DNA from: Lateolabrax maculatus
Taxonomy: Eukaryota > Chordata > Actinopteri > Acropomatiformes > Lateolabracidae
Direction: 5' to 3'
DNA length: 64,000 bases
Assembly: GCA_031216445.1 (NCBI GenBank)
Contig: CM062214.1
Coordinates: forward strand, 6,906,001 to 6,970,000
Within the stretch, counting starts at the first letter, position 1. Each line of letters starts with the position of its first letter. A program made the translations under genes and the position numbers. Positions 1 through 12,625 of the stretch are shown here, in pieces. The notes beneath the pieces are model-generated. The model ran no database searches. It saw only the letters and a list, made by a program, of their open reading frames with translations, and was not told the origin of the DNA.

Positions 1-411
1 CCCTCCTCATACTTCTGTTTCCACTCTGCCAACACCTGAATAACACAATTAATACAGTTCAGTTGGTTGTGTACAGTAAGTAATGGTAATATAAAGATTT
101 TAAAAGGCTATATCTGTTTCATTGTTTGTATGTATGGTTTGGCCACACAAAGTACATGTCGCTACCTTGTCAAAGTTCCTCTGCTTCTTATCCAGGTTGG
201 CAGCCAGTCCATTGGCCCTCTCCACATCAATCATGAGGTCCTCCACCTCACTCTGGAGCCTCTGTTTGGTTTTCTCCAGAGAAGCACACTTGGAGTTCAC
301 TGCCTCAATCTGTTCCTCAGCTTCCTGAAGGCGCTGGGCCAACTTTTTCCTGTTTGAAAAAGATGTAATTTGTCTCTCAGTGAAAACCTTAAAGTATATG
401 TATGAAATACA

Positions 412-455
<44 letters not shown>

Positions 456-3348
456 TGTTTGTTTGTTTGTTTTTTAGGTGAACATATGCAAATAGTGACA
501 GAATCTAAAATGTTTGCCCCCCAATAAGATACTCAACAAATGTAAAAAAACACATCATTTTGGTTTGGATACATTTGTATAAATAAACAAATTGTTAAAA
601 GCAAGACGATTGTCTGTCGAGTTTTGCTAAAATGCTGAACTTCTGGCCATGTAATTGTTCAAATGTTACTCACTTGGCCTCCTCAAGCTCCTCAGTGCGC
701 TGGATAGCATCAGTTTCATACTTAGTTCTCCACTGAGCCACCTCACTGTTGGCCTTGGACATTCCACGTTGCAGCTCAGCCTTGGCCTCCTGCTCCTCCT
801 CAAACTGCTCCCTCAGCAGATCACAGTCATGGCGGGCGGATTGCAGTCCATGAGCAAGAGCATTCTTGGCCTGGTGTAAGAAATGATATTCAGTGTCCAA
901 AATGTCTAAATCACATACTTAGATTTTATCATAATACATTTAATGAGGTCTTACCTTAACCTCCTCTTCAGTCTGTCTCTTCAGCTCCTCAATCTGCTGT
1001 GTGAAGGCCTGTTTGCCTCTGGTCAGCTGGGAGACAAGAGCTTCTTTCTCTTCAATTTGACGGCTGAACTCACCTTGTGTGAAAGATGTCACGATACATT
1101 AGTTTGTGTTACGTTTCTCAATAATACACAACAGATCATTCATTGATAACTTGTAGGTACCATTTTCTGTCAGAAGGCGTGCTTTCTGTGCACTCATGTC
1201 ATTGATTTGACGGACATTTTCATCATTCTTGGTCTTCAGTTCGCTAAGTTGATCCTCAAGAGTGCGGCACATCTTTTCAAGATTTCCCTAATGAGGAAAA
1301 GAGGGATCAGATCACTGATCAGATTTTTATTCATAATATAATAACATATTAACTAAAAAAGCAATTTTAATTTATGTGTACCTTTGCCTTAGCAACAGCC
1401 TCCATGTTGCTGGAGAGGTCATCAATCTCCATCTTGTATTCACTCTTTTCCTTCTCAAGCTTCTGCTTGACACGCTGGAGGTTGTCGATCTGCTCTCCCA
1501 GCTCAGCAACGCTGTCAGCCTGCTTCTTGCGAAGAGCAGCAGCAGTGGCTTCATGCTGCAGCGTGGACTCCTCGAGGTCACGACGGAGCTTCTGGAACTC
1601 AGCTTCACGCTTCTTGTTCATCTCAATCTGAGCAGCAGTGGCACCACCGGCCTCCTCCAGCCTCTCACTGATCTCCTCAAGTTCCCTGGAGAGGTCAGCT
1701 CTCTGCTTCTCAACCTTGGCACGAGCAGCACGCTCGGCCTCAATCTCCTCCTCCAGTTCCTCAATACGGGCCTGTTGAATGTAGATGTGTTGTCTTTCAG
1801 TAAACTTGAACTTTTAATACAGAAAATAGGAACTGCATGCAGTGATGTTTTTATGTAACACAGGATGTCACCTGAAGCTCCTTGATCTTCTTCTGAAGCT
1901 GAGCACCCATTGACTGCTCATCCTCAATCTTGCTAAGGAGCTGGCTGATTTCAAAGTCCTTCCTGTCCGAATAAAAGATAAAATACATAGTAAGAGTTCA
2001 TGCAGTCCACCATAATGTTAAAATATAGTATTTAAGTAATAGTAAAAACAATGTTACTTTTTAGTTTTCTCATCAGACTGCTGCTTGTCATTCTCAAGAT
2101 CCATGATGGATTCCTGGGCCAGTTTCAGATCACCCTCGAGCTTCCTCTTGGCTCTCTCCAGGTCCATACGCAGCTTCTTCTCTTGCTCCAGAGAACCCTC
2201 AAGCTGAACATTACAATACATTTTTAATCATCAAGTTCCACAAAGATCTTGCTTTGCCAATCTGAGTGACTTTAACTTACATCATCCACTTGCTGCTCAA
2301 GCTTGGTCTTGGCCTTGGTCAGAGTGTTGACTTTGTCTTCCTCAGCCTGCAGGTCATCAAGAGTCTGCTGATGAGCCTCCTGAAGGGCTTTCTTTTCCTT
2401 GGTCAGCTTGGCAATGCTCTCATCCTGAGATGCCATCTCCTCGGTCAGGTTCTTCACCTAAGTTTGCACGAAAGATGTTATTACATGGTAATCTTTAAAT
2501 ATTACTTGATCTGATGGATAAATTAATATTTGCAAACCTTGTTCTCAGTGGCATGTTTCTCCTTCTCCACTTTGGCCAAAGTAAGCTCCAAGTCATCAAT
2601 ATCCTTCTTGAGCTCAGAGCATTCATCCTCCAGCTTTCTCTTCTTGGCAGTGAGCTCAGCATTGATTTCCTCTTCATCCTCCAGCCTCTCAGTTGTCTCT
2701 TTGAGTTTGGCCTCCATCTGAATCTTACTCTTGATAAGTCCCTCACATCTCTCCTCAGCATCTGACAGATTCTCTGATTCCTTTTCATTTCATGAAAATA
2801 AAAGTTAGCACATCAACATTGAAAACCATGAAAAAGCACGACTCAGTCAGTTGATTTGTACTTACAGATGATACTTGCAGCAGCAGATCATTCTTCTCCT
2901 GCAGAAGGGACACCATCTTCTCCTCCAGTTCCTTCTTCTTGGCCAGAGCAGCAGCCAAGTCATTTGTCATCTTTTCATAGTTCTCCTTCATATTCATCAG
3001 CTCCTTCTCAGTTTCAGCACTCTTGAGCAGAGGTTTGATCTTGTAGTACACCTTCATCCATGGCCAGTGTTTCACATTCATGAATGATCGGACGTTGTAC
3101 TGGACAGTGTAAATGGCATCCCTGTGGACAAGAAGTTTCTGTTATAGACAAAGTCATTCTTCATTATTTATTCCATGAATGTGCGCTCACAATTAAGTGT
3201 TTTCAACATGCCTCTGTTCCGTCATCTTCACAAACGCCTTTCTCATGAGGTAACCACGACAGAGAGCCTGAGTCATGGTGACCAGAGATGCAAGCTTTTC
3301 ATCTCTCATCTCCTCAAGGGTACCCAGCAGACCGGCCTTGAAGAACAC
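1..3348 (-). other. Myosin heavy chain converter/neck and coiled-coil rod exon block (partial)
   Basis: Exons in transcription order: 3212-3348 (137), 2866-3121 (256), 2538-2780 (243), 2281-2457 (177), 2058-2203 (146), 1872-1962 (91), 1382-1771 (390), 1161-1287 (127), 955-1073 (119), 674-870 (197), 166-349 (184), and 1-35 cut by the window edge. Exon 3212-3348 carries the light-chain-binding region (ALCRGYLMRK). Exon 2866-3121 carries the head-rod junction and then the heptad-patterned coiled coil, rich in Glu, Lys and Leu. There are no prolines in the rod after the junction, as expected for a filament-forming tail. The 3212-3348 exon uses a GC donor. All others visible are GT-AG. Confidence 0.95.
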
Positions 3349-6300
3349 CTGAACAAACAGAAATTAGAAATGTACTGTATGTCTGTACTATATACGATAC
3401 TCAACTTTAAACTCAAAAGGACTATTATTATGAAAACCTTTTTAGAATATTTTTTTTTATCTACACTGGGGTCTGTAGAAGTGTAATATTGTAAAGAGTG
3501 AAAAATAATATTACTAGATGGCTGATGATAGCTGTTTTTTTTTTTTTTTCAAGAAAACTTAAATCCCAAATAGACACATTAACAGGCCAAGCACAGGAGT
3601 AACAAGGCAAAATGTAAACTACATTATTATGACCACATGGTGGCAGTATTTCTCTGGATCCTTTACTGGCGTAAGATACTTTTCTAAACGAAATGGTAAG
3701 TACACTTCTGCTTACCTTAGTGTGTCCAAATCTGTATTCATCATGATTAACATCAATTGACCCAAGCAGCTTCTCTGAAGCTTTCTTGTTGTCAATGAAC
3801 TGGCCGTCAGGGATGACGCCGGCATTCAGCACCTTGTACCTTTTATGAGAGAGTTAATGGTCAGTGTGAGCATTTTCTTTTAACATTGCGCATTAAAATT
3901 TTACGAAAATATCCACTGATACCTCTGCTTGAAGTCAGCATATAGGATTCTGCTGGGGAAACCTTTTCTGCAGATTCTGATACCCTCCAGGACACCGTTA
4001 CACCTGAGCTGGTGGATGACCAGGAAGTTCTCCATCAGACCTGTAAAAGAGACAGTTTGAAAAAACAGTTTCTTTGTTGAAGCAGCACAACATTACGTAA
4101 ACCAACAAAACCAAACCACTCCTCAGAGATTATGTTCTGTATGTACCTGGAGTCTTTGACTCATTGGGAATCAGGCAGCGCACAAAGTGAGGATGGGTGC
4201 TCCTCAAGTTAGTCATCAGCTTGCCCAAGTTCTCCTGTAGATCCATAATGGTAACTCTTGTTAGAAAATGTAACAAATGTGAGTTTTAGTATAAACTGAT
4301 TTCATACCTAAGTCTGGAATGTTAAACCTTACCCTGAACTGTGAAGACACAGTCTGCATAGACCCACCCTTCTTCTTGCCTCCCTTCTTTGCACCGCCAG
4401 TCTCTGTGGATAATTTTAAGTAGACATGTTTTGTTATATGCAGAGATTTACATTAACACATGCTACAATTAGTTAAAAATGTACAGTATCTACAACCTTA
4501 CAGATATGTTTTAATTTACTGGAGCTACTATCGTACCCTCAACAACAGGAGGATAGAGAACAGCCAGCAGTTTGACTGGGGACTTCTGGTACAGCTGCAA
4601 CACAGACTCATTCAGTGGATCCTTGTTCTTGTCCAGCCAGCCAGTGACATTGTAGTCCACGGTACCAGCATAGTGCACCAGAGAGAAGTGGGCCTCAGCC
4701 TTGCCCTTGGCGGGCTTTGGCTTCTCAAATGCTTTGTTTTTGCCAAGATGCTGGTCATACAGCTTGTTCTTGAAGGATGTGTCTGTGGCCTTGGGGAACA
4801 TGCACTCCTCTTCAAGGATGGAGAAGATGCCCATGGGCTTGAAAAAAGTGGGAAGAAGTATGTCATTAAGTGATACATTAAGAACAAATTAAGAACAAAT
4901 TCATAGAATCACAAAATGAAATGATTACCTTTTCAATCAGCTCAATGCAGGCAGCCAAGTCCATGCCAAAGTCAATGAACTCCCAGATAATACCCTCCTT
5001 CTTGTACTCCTCTTGCTCCAGGACAAACATGGTGTGGTTGAAGAACTGTTGCAGTTTCTCATTGGTGAAGTTGATGCACAGCTGCTCCATGCTGTTGTAC
5101 TGTGACGGGACAAATAATCAGAATTAGTCAGGAAAATCCAGAAAGGTGTCGGCTGCTGAATTGTTTGAAATGAAGCTTACATCAAAGATTTCAAAGCCGG
5201 CAATATCCAGGACACCAATGAAGTACTGTCTTGGCTGTTTAGTGTCCAACATCTGGTTGATACGGACGACCATCCACAAGAACATTCTCTCATAGATAGA
5301 CTTGGCCAGGGCAGGCACCGCGTTCATCACCTGAATAGAAACAACGATTTGATTTGATGAAAGTCAGTTTTGTAAAATGCTGGATTACTGGTATTCTGAA
5401 ATTCTTCTAGCAAGCTAAATGAGAACAAATGATCAAAACTGAAAACAATTATATACTTTTTATTAAAAAAAGTAAGTATTATTCATTTTTAATATTTAAA
5501 TAATTTGTTAACATGCAAGGAACTTAACAAAATTAGAGCTACCTTGCACACTGCATCTGATGTTACAAATCTAAGAGGAACTAACAAACTATATAATTTT
5601 TCTTTTTTCTAATGTAAATACACACATGTACTACATGTAAATTAAAACGAAAAAAAAGATCTCGCTAACCTGAGGTACAGTTTGTCCCTTGGTGACAAAC
5701 TCATTTCCGACCTTCACTCTGGGATAGCACAGAGCCTTCAGCATGTCAGCGGAGTTCAGACCCAGCAAGTAAGCAACCTTGTCAGCATCTGAAATTAGTT
5801 CAGTGATTTACAGTAAATACGTACAGTATGTGACCATGATTGTCCATCATGATATAACAGAAACCAGTGTGATTCAGAACTTTATTACTGTTCTCAAGCT
5901 ATTCACTTTGAGCTGACATTAAATACTCACCCTCTGTGCCATCGGGCTCAGCCTGCTCCTCACGCTGCTTCTGCTTGAACTTCATGTTACCGTGGTGAAG
6001 CACAGCACCAGTCATCTTGTAGATGCTCATCTTCTCTTCATTAGTGAAGCCCAGGATATCAATAGCATTCTGTGTTCAAAAGGTTTCCACACAAAACATA
6101 ATCACTTTAGAAAATGCATTTAAAAGAGCAGTTTTGATATTGCATTTATTGCAAAAAATATATTCAAATATTTTGAAGTGAAGATCACTCACATCAGTGG
6201 CTTCCAGCTCAACTGTGTCATCAATGCTGGCCACAGTGATCTGACCCTGGCTACACATGGGGAAGTCGTAGGGGTTGGTTGTGATGAGTGACAGTTCTGG

Positions 6301-7914
6301 AGATCAAGAAAGTGTGATGAGCCCAATAGATTGTTTTATATGAAACTTGTTAGTAGGTTTAACATTGTGCAACAAGACGATCTGTTTACCAATCAGCTCA
6401 GGCTTGTGGTTGGTCATCATCTGGTAGAAGATGTGGTAGCCTCTTTCATCAGGAAGCTGGAATGTCACTCTAGACTTCTCCAGCAGATCTACAAATGTAG
6501 TTCATTAAAAAAAACAAAAATGCAAATTCTCAATTCCAGTTATTTTTATGTACTATGAGGATTGTTACTTACATGTCTCAATATCAGCACTAGACAGTTT
6601 GCCAGTTGTACCGAAATGGATTCTGATGAATTTACCCTGTTTGGAACAAAGTCATTTTTAAAATCTATTCACATGGGCAATCTATAACAATACCTCTGTA
6701 ATGTATACAAATCCTTCCATACTTACAAAACGAGAAGAGTTGTCATTCCTCACAGTTTTGGCGTTACCATAGGCCTCCAGCAGGGGATTGGCTGCAATAA
6801 TCTGATCCTCCAGAGACCCCTATAATCCAAGTTTATAATTTATATCAGAAAATTACGGTATTGTTTCACCTGGAAAAAAATTCAGTACTTAAAGAACACT
6901 GAATTGTGATCATCATTCAGTATCATTCTCCCACCTTTGAGGTGTCCCTCTTCTTGTCTCCACCAACTGAGATTGTTGCAAAGTACTGGATGACACGCTT
7001 GGTGTTCACAGTCTTTCCAGCACCAGATTCTCCACTAGGTATAAACACAGACTTATAAGAATTTTATCAAAATATCCGATTATCTTAAACAAAGTCAACA
7101 AATGTGAAACTTACGTGATCAAGACAGACTGGTTCTCCCTATCTGTTAAATGAAAAACAGGAATTAACTTTGTATTTCTTGAACAGAAACATCATATACT
7201 GATAAATTCTATGTTGTTATGGTAATTACTTACCACAAAGCATGAACTGATAAGCGTTGTCAGAGACGGAGAAGATGTGGGGTGGAGCCTCCATACGCTT
7301 CTTGCCTCTATAGGCACTTACAACTTCAGAATCGTACACTGGGAGCCACTTGTAGGGGTTCACAGTGGCACAGAACAACCCTGAGTAGGTCTGAAAGTGA
7401 TTATAGAGATTCAACAGTTACCTGTATGTTTCCTACAAGTGAAGCCATTTTCAATACTTCTCCTTTCTACTGAAGCAGATTGTCTTACGTAGATCATCCA
7501 TGCTGCATAACGCTCTTTGAGGTTATACAGCACAGAGGCTTCATTGAGATGGGTCATCATGGCCATGTCCTCAATCTTGTCGTACTTGGGAGGGTTCATT
7601 GGAGAGACGTCATCTTCTTTAACTGTCTTCTCCTGAAACAGAATATGTGTCTCAATGAGAACTGATCATATTGAATTCCCAGTTGACTCTGACTTTATGG
7701 TACCAACCTCCTCAGTGTCCAGGACTTTGACGGTGACTTTTCCACCATCTTTCTTGATGATTGTTGCCTTCAAGTACAGCTCCTTGTCATCGGCCACATA
7801 GCAGGCAGACTTAGCATCAAAGGGTTTGCTTTGAGCCTCAATTCTCTCCTTCTCTGGCTTACGGAGGTAAATAGCAGCTTTGCCATAGAGGGCCATCTCC
7901 GCGTCTGTACTCAT
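1..7914 (-). CDS. Fast-skeletal-type sarcomeric myosin heavy chain, 5' part (30 coding exons, gene continues left of window)
   Basis: This gene encodes the motor subunit of thick filaments, an actin-activated ATPase acting in the striated-muscle sarcomere. The start codon is at 7914-7912 in a Kozak context (CCGCCACC before ATG), and the N-terminus MSTDAEMALYGKAAIYLRK is of the fast skeletal class. Joining 30 exons gives 4379 coding bases (about 1459 residues) with no in-frame stop. Landmarks are the P-loop GESGAGKT at residues 180-187, switch I NDNSSRF at 237-243, switch II DIAGFE at 460-465, and reactive cysteines in QLRCNGVLEGIRIC at about 692 and 702. The lysine/glycine-rich loop 2 is GGAKKGGKKKGG. 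Exon lengths (157, 28, 100, 93, 64, 99, 104, 139, 119, 150, 171 and so on) match the sarcomeric MYH pattern. The family call is very secure. Which fish paralogue it is cannot be told, so no symbol is given. Part of the rod tail and the 3' end are missing. Confidence 0.97.
3716..7914 (-). other. Myosin heavy chain motor-domain exon block
   Basis: Head exons, in transcription order: 7708-7914, 7489-7632, 7234-7390, 7115-7142, 6935-7034, 6727-6819, 6573-6636, 6390-6488, 6193-6296, 5931-6069, 5670-5788, 5181-5330, 4929-5099, 4537-4837, 4333-4403, 4147-4234, 3923-4040, 3716-3839. The first exon holds the SH3-like N-terminal subdomain. The 28-base exon 7115-7142 precedes the P-loop exon 6935-7034. 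Exon 4537-4837 (301 bases, slightly shorter than the 310 I recall for mammals) leads to surface loop 2, completed by 4333-4403. Exons 3923-4040 and 3716-3839 hold the SH1/SH2 helix and start of the converter. Phases are consistent across all junctions. Confidence 0.95.
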
Positions 7915-7922
7915 GGTGGCGG
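7915..7922 (-). other. Myosin 5' UTR part of first coding exon
   Basis: On the minus strand an acceptor reading ...GACATAAG is followed by CCGCCACC and the ATG. The first coding exon therefore begins eight bases before the start codon, and the rest of the 5' UTR must lie in upstream noncoding exons. This is the usual MYH layout. Confidence 0.75.
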
Positions 7923-8067
7923 CTTATGTCTGTGTAGCAAGTCAAACAATAGCAATCTTAAACTGATGTTTTCTGTTCATGTGATTGAACAGTACCTATA
8001 TGCCGGTGTCTACTAAACAGTTAACATATCCACATCAAAATAATTTATTTGCATCAGTGTCCTTCAC

Positions 8068-8087
8068 CTTAGTTAAAGCCTTTCAGA
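8068..8087 (-). other. Candidate small noncoding 5' UTR exon of the myosin gene
   Basis: The minus strand shows TCAG, then about 20 bases ending in AACTAAG, then the good donor GTGAAG. Sarcomeric MYH genes usually have a second untranslated exon in this position. The segment is short and the acceptor is ambiguous, since another CAG lies 8 bases upstream. This is tentative. Confidence 0.3.
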
Positions 8088-8164
8088 CTGATAGACTGAT
8101 TGTTGTTTCAACACTAACCTTTATTTTATTTTTGTCCAAATTGGGTGAATAACACTTCAACATA

Positions 8165-8462
8165 AATTAATCATCCATTCATTCATTAGCTAGACACCTT
8201 TATCTTTTAGAGGGTCACAGGGTACTGAAGCCAATCCCAGCAGACATTGGGCAAGAGGTGTGGTACACCTGGCACACAGGGCTGACACATAGAGACAGAC
8301 AACCATTCACTCTGACATTCACACCTACAAGCAATTTAGAGACGCCAATTAACCTAACCTGTTAGAGGAAACCAGAGCACCTGTAGAAAGCATGCAAACT
8401 CCACACAAAAAGGCCATAGCTGATTCTGCAGGTTCAAACCCAGTGCCTTCTTATGAGGCTCT
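8165..8462. repeat. Degenerate teleost interspersed repeat (Expander/RTE-LINE-like tail) in myosin 5' intron
   Basis: The segment has the run of phrases I recognise from a very common fish repeat: 'gggtcacaggg', 'gctgacacatagagacagac', 'accattcactctgacattc', 'caatttagagacgccaatta', 'catgcaaactccacaca', 'ggttcaaacccagtgccttctt'. It begins with a CATTCATTCATT tract. The family label comes from memory and is less certain than the fact that it is a repeat. It is too decayed to code for protein. Confidence 0.6.
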
Positions 8463-8814
8463 GGGCTCACTGATTAAATATACAAAGACTTATACATATA
8501 TTAAAAAAATGAAATTAATAGTAAAACTTGCACATACCTTATCCTTTCCCTTAGTGAAAAAAATGTATATTCCACAATCCTGTTGAAAACATTATTTTTG
8601 TCAGTGCAGAAAACTAACACCTACACATATTATATTGTAAGGTTACAAGTAAAAATATAAATTACATCTTGTGTCAGAGGAAAGCACAGAGTGCACTGAA
8701 TAATACGTACATAGTTTTACTCATACATATATTATAATATTTTGTAAATTAATTTCTAAAATGAGGAATACATTTAAATGGTACAATGCATCTTCAATAG
8801 TAGTAGGAGCTCAC

Positions 8815-8846
8815 CACAAGCAGAAACTTTGCTGGTCTTCCACCAC
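8815..8846 (-). other. Probable first (untranslated) exon of the myosin gene
   Basis: Minus strand: about 25-30 bases downstream of a TATA box, a short exon ends at TTGCTTGTG followed by the donor GTGAGC. The donor is exact at 8814/8815. The 5' end is inferred from TATA spacing only. Confidence 0.6.
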
Positions 8847-8870
8847 ACACTCTGAAGCTCTCCTCAGACC

Positions 8871-8877
8871 CTTTATA
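8871..8877 (-). promoter_or_regulatory. TATA box of the myosin heavy chain promoter
   Basis: The minus strand reads GAATATAAAGGG, a good TATAAAG core about 25-30 bases upstream of the inferred first exon. Strong muscle structural genes usually have a TATA box. The position relative to the 8815 donor fits a short leader exon. Confidence 0.65.
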
Positions 8878-8879
8878 TT

Positions 8880-9008
8880 CGATCTGGCTTGCTTACAAAG
8901 CAAAGCTTAAAGAAGGCTATCATGCCAAATAAGGTTGGAATGACAGCTGGATGGCACTTAATTTGGGAGAATCCCTGCCTGAAGTAGTAGAAGTCTTTTG
9001 AAACACTG

Positions 9009-9062
<54 letters not shown>

Positions 9063-11878
9063 ATATATTTAAATATGTGATTATTTAAAATCATTACATC
9101 CAACAGGAAGGTGTGGTATTATCACTTACATCTTAAGGTATAAACACCTCTAAGATTCATTCCATGAGCGTGTTATATTACCTAATCACATCGTCCTGAT
9201 TCACTACGGATATTTTGAAAGTCAATGTAGTTATTGTAATGTAATTATTGGGAATTAGGAATTATAAATATTAGGAATTTCAGAAATTTCACAATGTGAA
9301 GAGCAAAAATTGCTCTTGACTGTACTCATACACAACCCACACAAAGGTTTACACTTTAAGATTACTTGAAGTGTAGCAGGCATCCTTAGGAAGCAAACTG
9401 AGCTCCATCAAAGCTCAGTAGTTTTTCTTCTGAATAATCAGAATACTAATCATCACAATGTCAAGTAAATTGGATTATTATGGAGATCTTTATTATGCAC
9501 ATGTAAATATACCCAGATATGACTATGTAATCTTTTTAATCATAAGCACAAATGTAATTGAATGTGATTATCTTAAATTCAATTAAAATACTGTTACTGT
9601 TAAGTCACTGTGGTTGCACATTTATTATTGTCTGTCTCAGGGACGTCACGGCCCCCTGAAATGTAATTTCAATTTATTTCAATTGATCCAAGCTCTGTGA
9701 TGTCGTCTTTGAGGAGGGTCAGTCGATATTAGAAAGTGAGTTTGATTTAGTGCTCACACGGAGCCAGTTGTCAGCTATAGTGGGGGTGCAATCAGAAACA
9801 CATGCTATAGCCCTGTGAGCCACATTTGTTAGGGCTCCTATGTCATATTCCATCATGTAATTTGAATCGTTTCAGAGGTTACTGTATGGATGTGAAAGAG
9901 GTGGGCATGTCATCAAATAAGTGGGAGGGTGCACGGCTCGCCCCGGATGGGTTGACTGTTTATTGATTGACCAAAACTGAATACTGCTTTAAACGTTAGG
10001 AGACATACTATAAGTGTTGACAGGGAAATGTTGCCATGATGCTGCTTTTACTCACATGAATGTCACAAAATGTATTTTATTGGTGTATTGCTATTTAGTT
10101 ATACAAAATTGGTAGAAACTATGTTTGTCTATGCTGTGAATGATCCAAATGTCCAAAAAGAATTTTCAAAATGTAATTTTTATACAAATGTACAATCTAC
10201 CGAAGCTATGCTAGGCAAGAGAAAAGCAAATAATGAAGTGAAATAATTAATGGAACTTCAAGAGTGATGAAAGAAAATACATCATGCCTTTTTCATTGAA
10301 TGGGATGTCCACAGAATGTTTTGTCTGGCAAAATCACATTCTTTCTATCTAATTATGTTAATTTACTCAATGTGTGATTATAAATGCCTGTTGTAATAAA
10401 TAGATACATGAATTAGATATCTACAAGCTGTTATTTAACTCTGCATATTTAAAGCATATATATATTTATGGAACAGGCTAGTCAAGCTCACCCTCCCATT
10501 TATCCAACCCTCACCTGCAATGCTCAGTACTCTTCATTCCAAATTTTTTAAACTATTCATTTATCTATAATTTTACAACCTAATGGAAGGAACAAAGCAG
10601 GCATGTTTCAGGTTTATTGGCTCCTACAATGCTTTTTGTGCACAAGACTAAATCCGGTTTAACAACTAATTCTATGTAACAAGTTCTATTTAAGAAGATA
10701 AAATGTTCAGGTGATAGTTTTTCCACCCATGCGGTCACAGTGAGCATGCAGCTGATTGATCTGATTGATGGCTCACACCAAAGCCCTCCCACTCCAGTGG
10801 TTTACCTCACTTGGTCAGATGCTTGTGCCATACTGTTACTAGGCTACTTTAAGCTACTATATGTGCAATATATATGTCTCACGTTCCAACATGTTTTCCT
10901 AATTGTTTATGCTCACCAAACATGGTGATTACTTTAGCTGAATTCAAACAAGAAGTTACCTTTTTAAATCCAGTCTTAACTGCCAAAACTGATTTGAGTT
11001 CCTAAATGATGAATTATTATCCTCCCGCCCCCCAGTAGTGTCCCACTAGGAGGAGGAATAAAAGAGATGGGCATTATCTGCTAATTGTATAGAGCTGTCT
11101 GTCTGCATTGAGTGCAAGCCCGTAAATCAATATTGCAAAAAATATGTGTTGACATTTAGTCATTTCATGTTTTCCTTCACCTAACATTCTGTGTGTTGCA
11201 TCTATCCAATAACACCAGCGCAATGAAATTAGATAGGTGTCGAGGTACTGAGAGCAGCGAGGATGTCAGAGGTCAGATGGTATGCTGTCATGGCACACGG
11301 CTGTTGTTGAAGCTTCTGTAAAAAGACAGCCTGCTGACTAGTAACAGTATGGAAGTGAGATAGAGAGAGCTATTTTTGTCAGAATAAATTAGGATAAAAG
11401 AGACTGCAGCTCACCAAAGGTAAAGGGAATTAGCAGACAGCAAGGGCATTGTGTCTGTTCAGCCCTCCTGAGTGCAACTTCAGTTGCGGTGATCCATTTT
11501 AGTTGTGGGGCATCACAATATTATTAATGATATGGTTCTCAGGGAACAGAGATGAGGGGTGCTTCTAACATAAATTCAAATACTTTGAAACTTACTGTAC
11601 ATTACAACAGGTTTCTTTTTCTGGATGATGGCAAATGAGCGGGTCTTAATAATAACTGGTCCTCTCCTATCAGAATCTCGGACTGCTTGAAATCCAATCA
11701 TGTCCACAAGTATGTGTTAATATGGGTGGATTAAGCCAAATTGCATAGCAGCACAGTTTGAGCCATAGCTCAAGAGTCGCTTCCTGCTGTGGATCCAGAT
11801 TGTACTGGGGCTCTTCCGCAGGACTGTATGTGGCACGTGGCAGACCGCCAGTCAGTGTCCCAACATGTGCCTCCTTGC
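8880..11878. other. Intergenic region between divergent myosin and nlrc5 genes
   Basis: About 3 kb of AT-rich DNA upstream of the myosin TATA box. It has no open frame of convincing length or composition, no splice-site framework and no RNA gene that I can recognise. A TA-rich microsatellite occupies 9011-9070. Muscle enhancers could lie here, but I saw no motif cluster strong enough to name. Confidence 0.6.
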
Positions 11879-12205
11879 CAGCAAGTACATTTACTCAAGT
11901 ACTGTACTTAAGTACAACTTTGAGGTGCTTTTACTTTCCTTGACTATTTCCATTTTATGCTACCTTATACTTTTACTCCACTACATCTTGGAAGCCAATA
12001 TTGGACTTTTTACTCCACTACATTTTTTTCACAACATAAGTCACTTTTTATTTAGATTGTTAATACAAAATATAAATCAACTTTTAAAATATGATGTTTT
12101 ATTATAGATTAAGCTTCCCAGGAGTTTATAAAGTATCTAATTTCACAGCTGCAACATTAATGCTGCTTACTCAATAATGTATCAGTAATTATAATCCAGT
12201 GATAT
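11879..12205. repeat. Teleost dispersed repeat, 'AAGTACTTTACTCAAGTA / CCACTACATTT' family, copy 1
   Basis: The segment contains 'tttactcaagtactgtactt', 'cattttatgctacc', 'ttttactccactacat' and 'gtatctaatttcacagctg' in the order seen in other copies at 28.1, 39.7, 44.1 and 44.5 kb. Multiple copies within one window prove it is a repeat. It resembles a non-autonomous DNA transposon seen widely in teleosts, but I cannot assign the superfamily. Confidence 0.75.
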
Positions 12206-12230
12206 ATATATATGTATAGAGAGAGAGAGC

Positions 12231-12269
<39 letters not shown>
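12201..12269. repeat. TA/GA microsatellite
   Basis: A short TATATA run is followed by about 50 bases of nearly perfect (GA)n, interrupted once by GCTA. It lies about 400 bases upstream of the nlrc5 promoter elements. Confidence 0.9.
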
Positions 12270-12471
12270 CACCTGAGGCTGAAGGCCTGCATATCAGTTT
12301 TCCTGATATGCAGGACCTGCATACGGCCCTCCATGATGAAACAGTGCAGTTACCAGGGTGTAAATTATATCTTCATTAACTAAGACCGCTGATACTAGAT
12401 TTCTTGCTGACTCACCAGCACCTTGATGACGTCAGAGTTCATTAGATTCATTCAATATATTCAAACTTCAC

Positions 12472-12473
<2 letters not shown>

Positions 12474-12530
<57 letters not shown>
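12474..12530. repeat. (TA)n microsatellite upstream of nlrc5
   Basis: An uninterrupted alternating TA tract of about 56 bases, roughly 100 bases upstream of the interferon-response elements of nlrc5. Such tracts vary in length and are prone to cruciform extrusion. Confidence 0.95.
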
Positions 12531-12531
<1 letters not shown>

Positions 12532-12625
12532 GTAGACTGATCTCTGGCTCCCCTGTGAGAGCTGAGGACTCAGCAGCTCTTCTGCCGCTCGCCGCCTCTC
12601 TCCTGGCTGCAGACCTGCGCTGCGC

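Noticed and set aside
1376..1858. 160-codon plus-strand open frame.
   Set aside because: It is the antisense shadow of the long coiled-coil exon of the myosin gene. Its Leu/Ser-rich composition is a by-product.
1830..1885. Partial match to miR-499 ('gcagtgatgttt') in a myosin intron, because some MYH genes host miR-499 or miR-208.
   Set aside because: The match is on the strand opposite to the gene, covers only about 12 bases, has no convincing hairpin partner and runs against the exon 26 coding border. It is probably chance.
3461..3832. Open frame of 123 codons on the minus strand spanning a myosin exon and its intron.
   Set aside because: Only the first 41 or so codons are the real exon 3716-3839. 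The rest is read-through into an intron past a clear donor.
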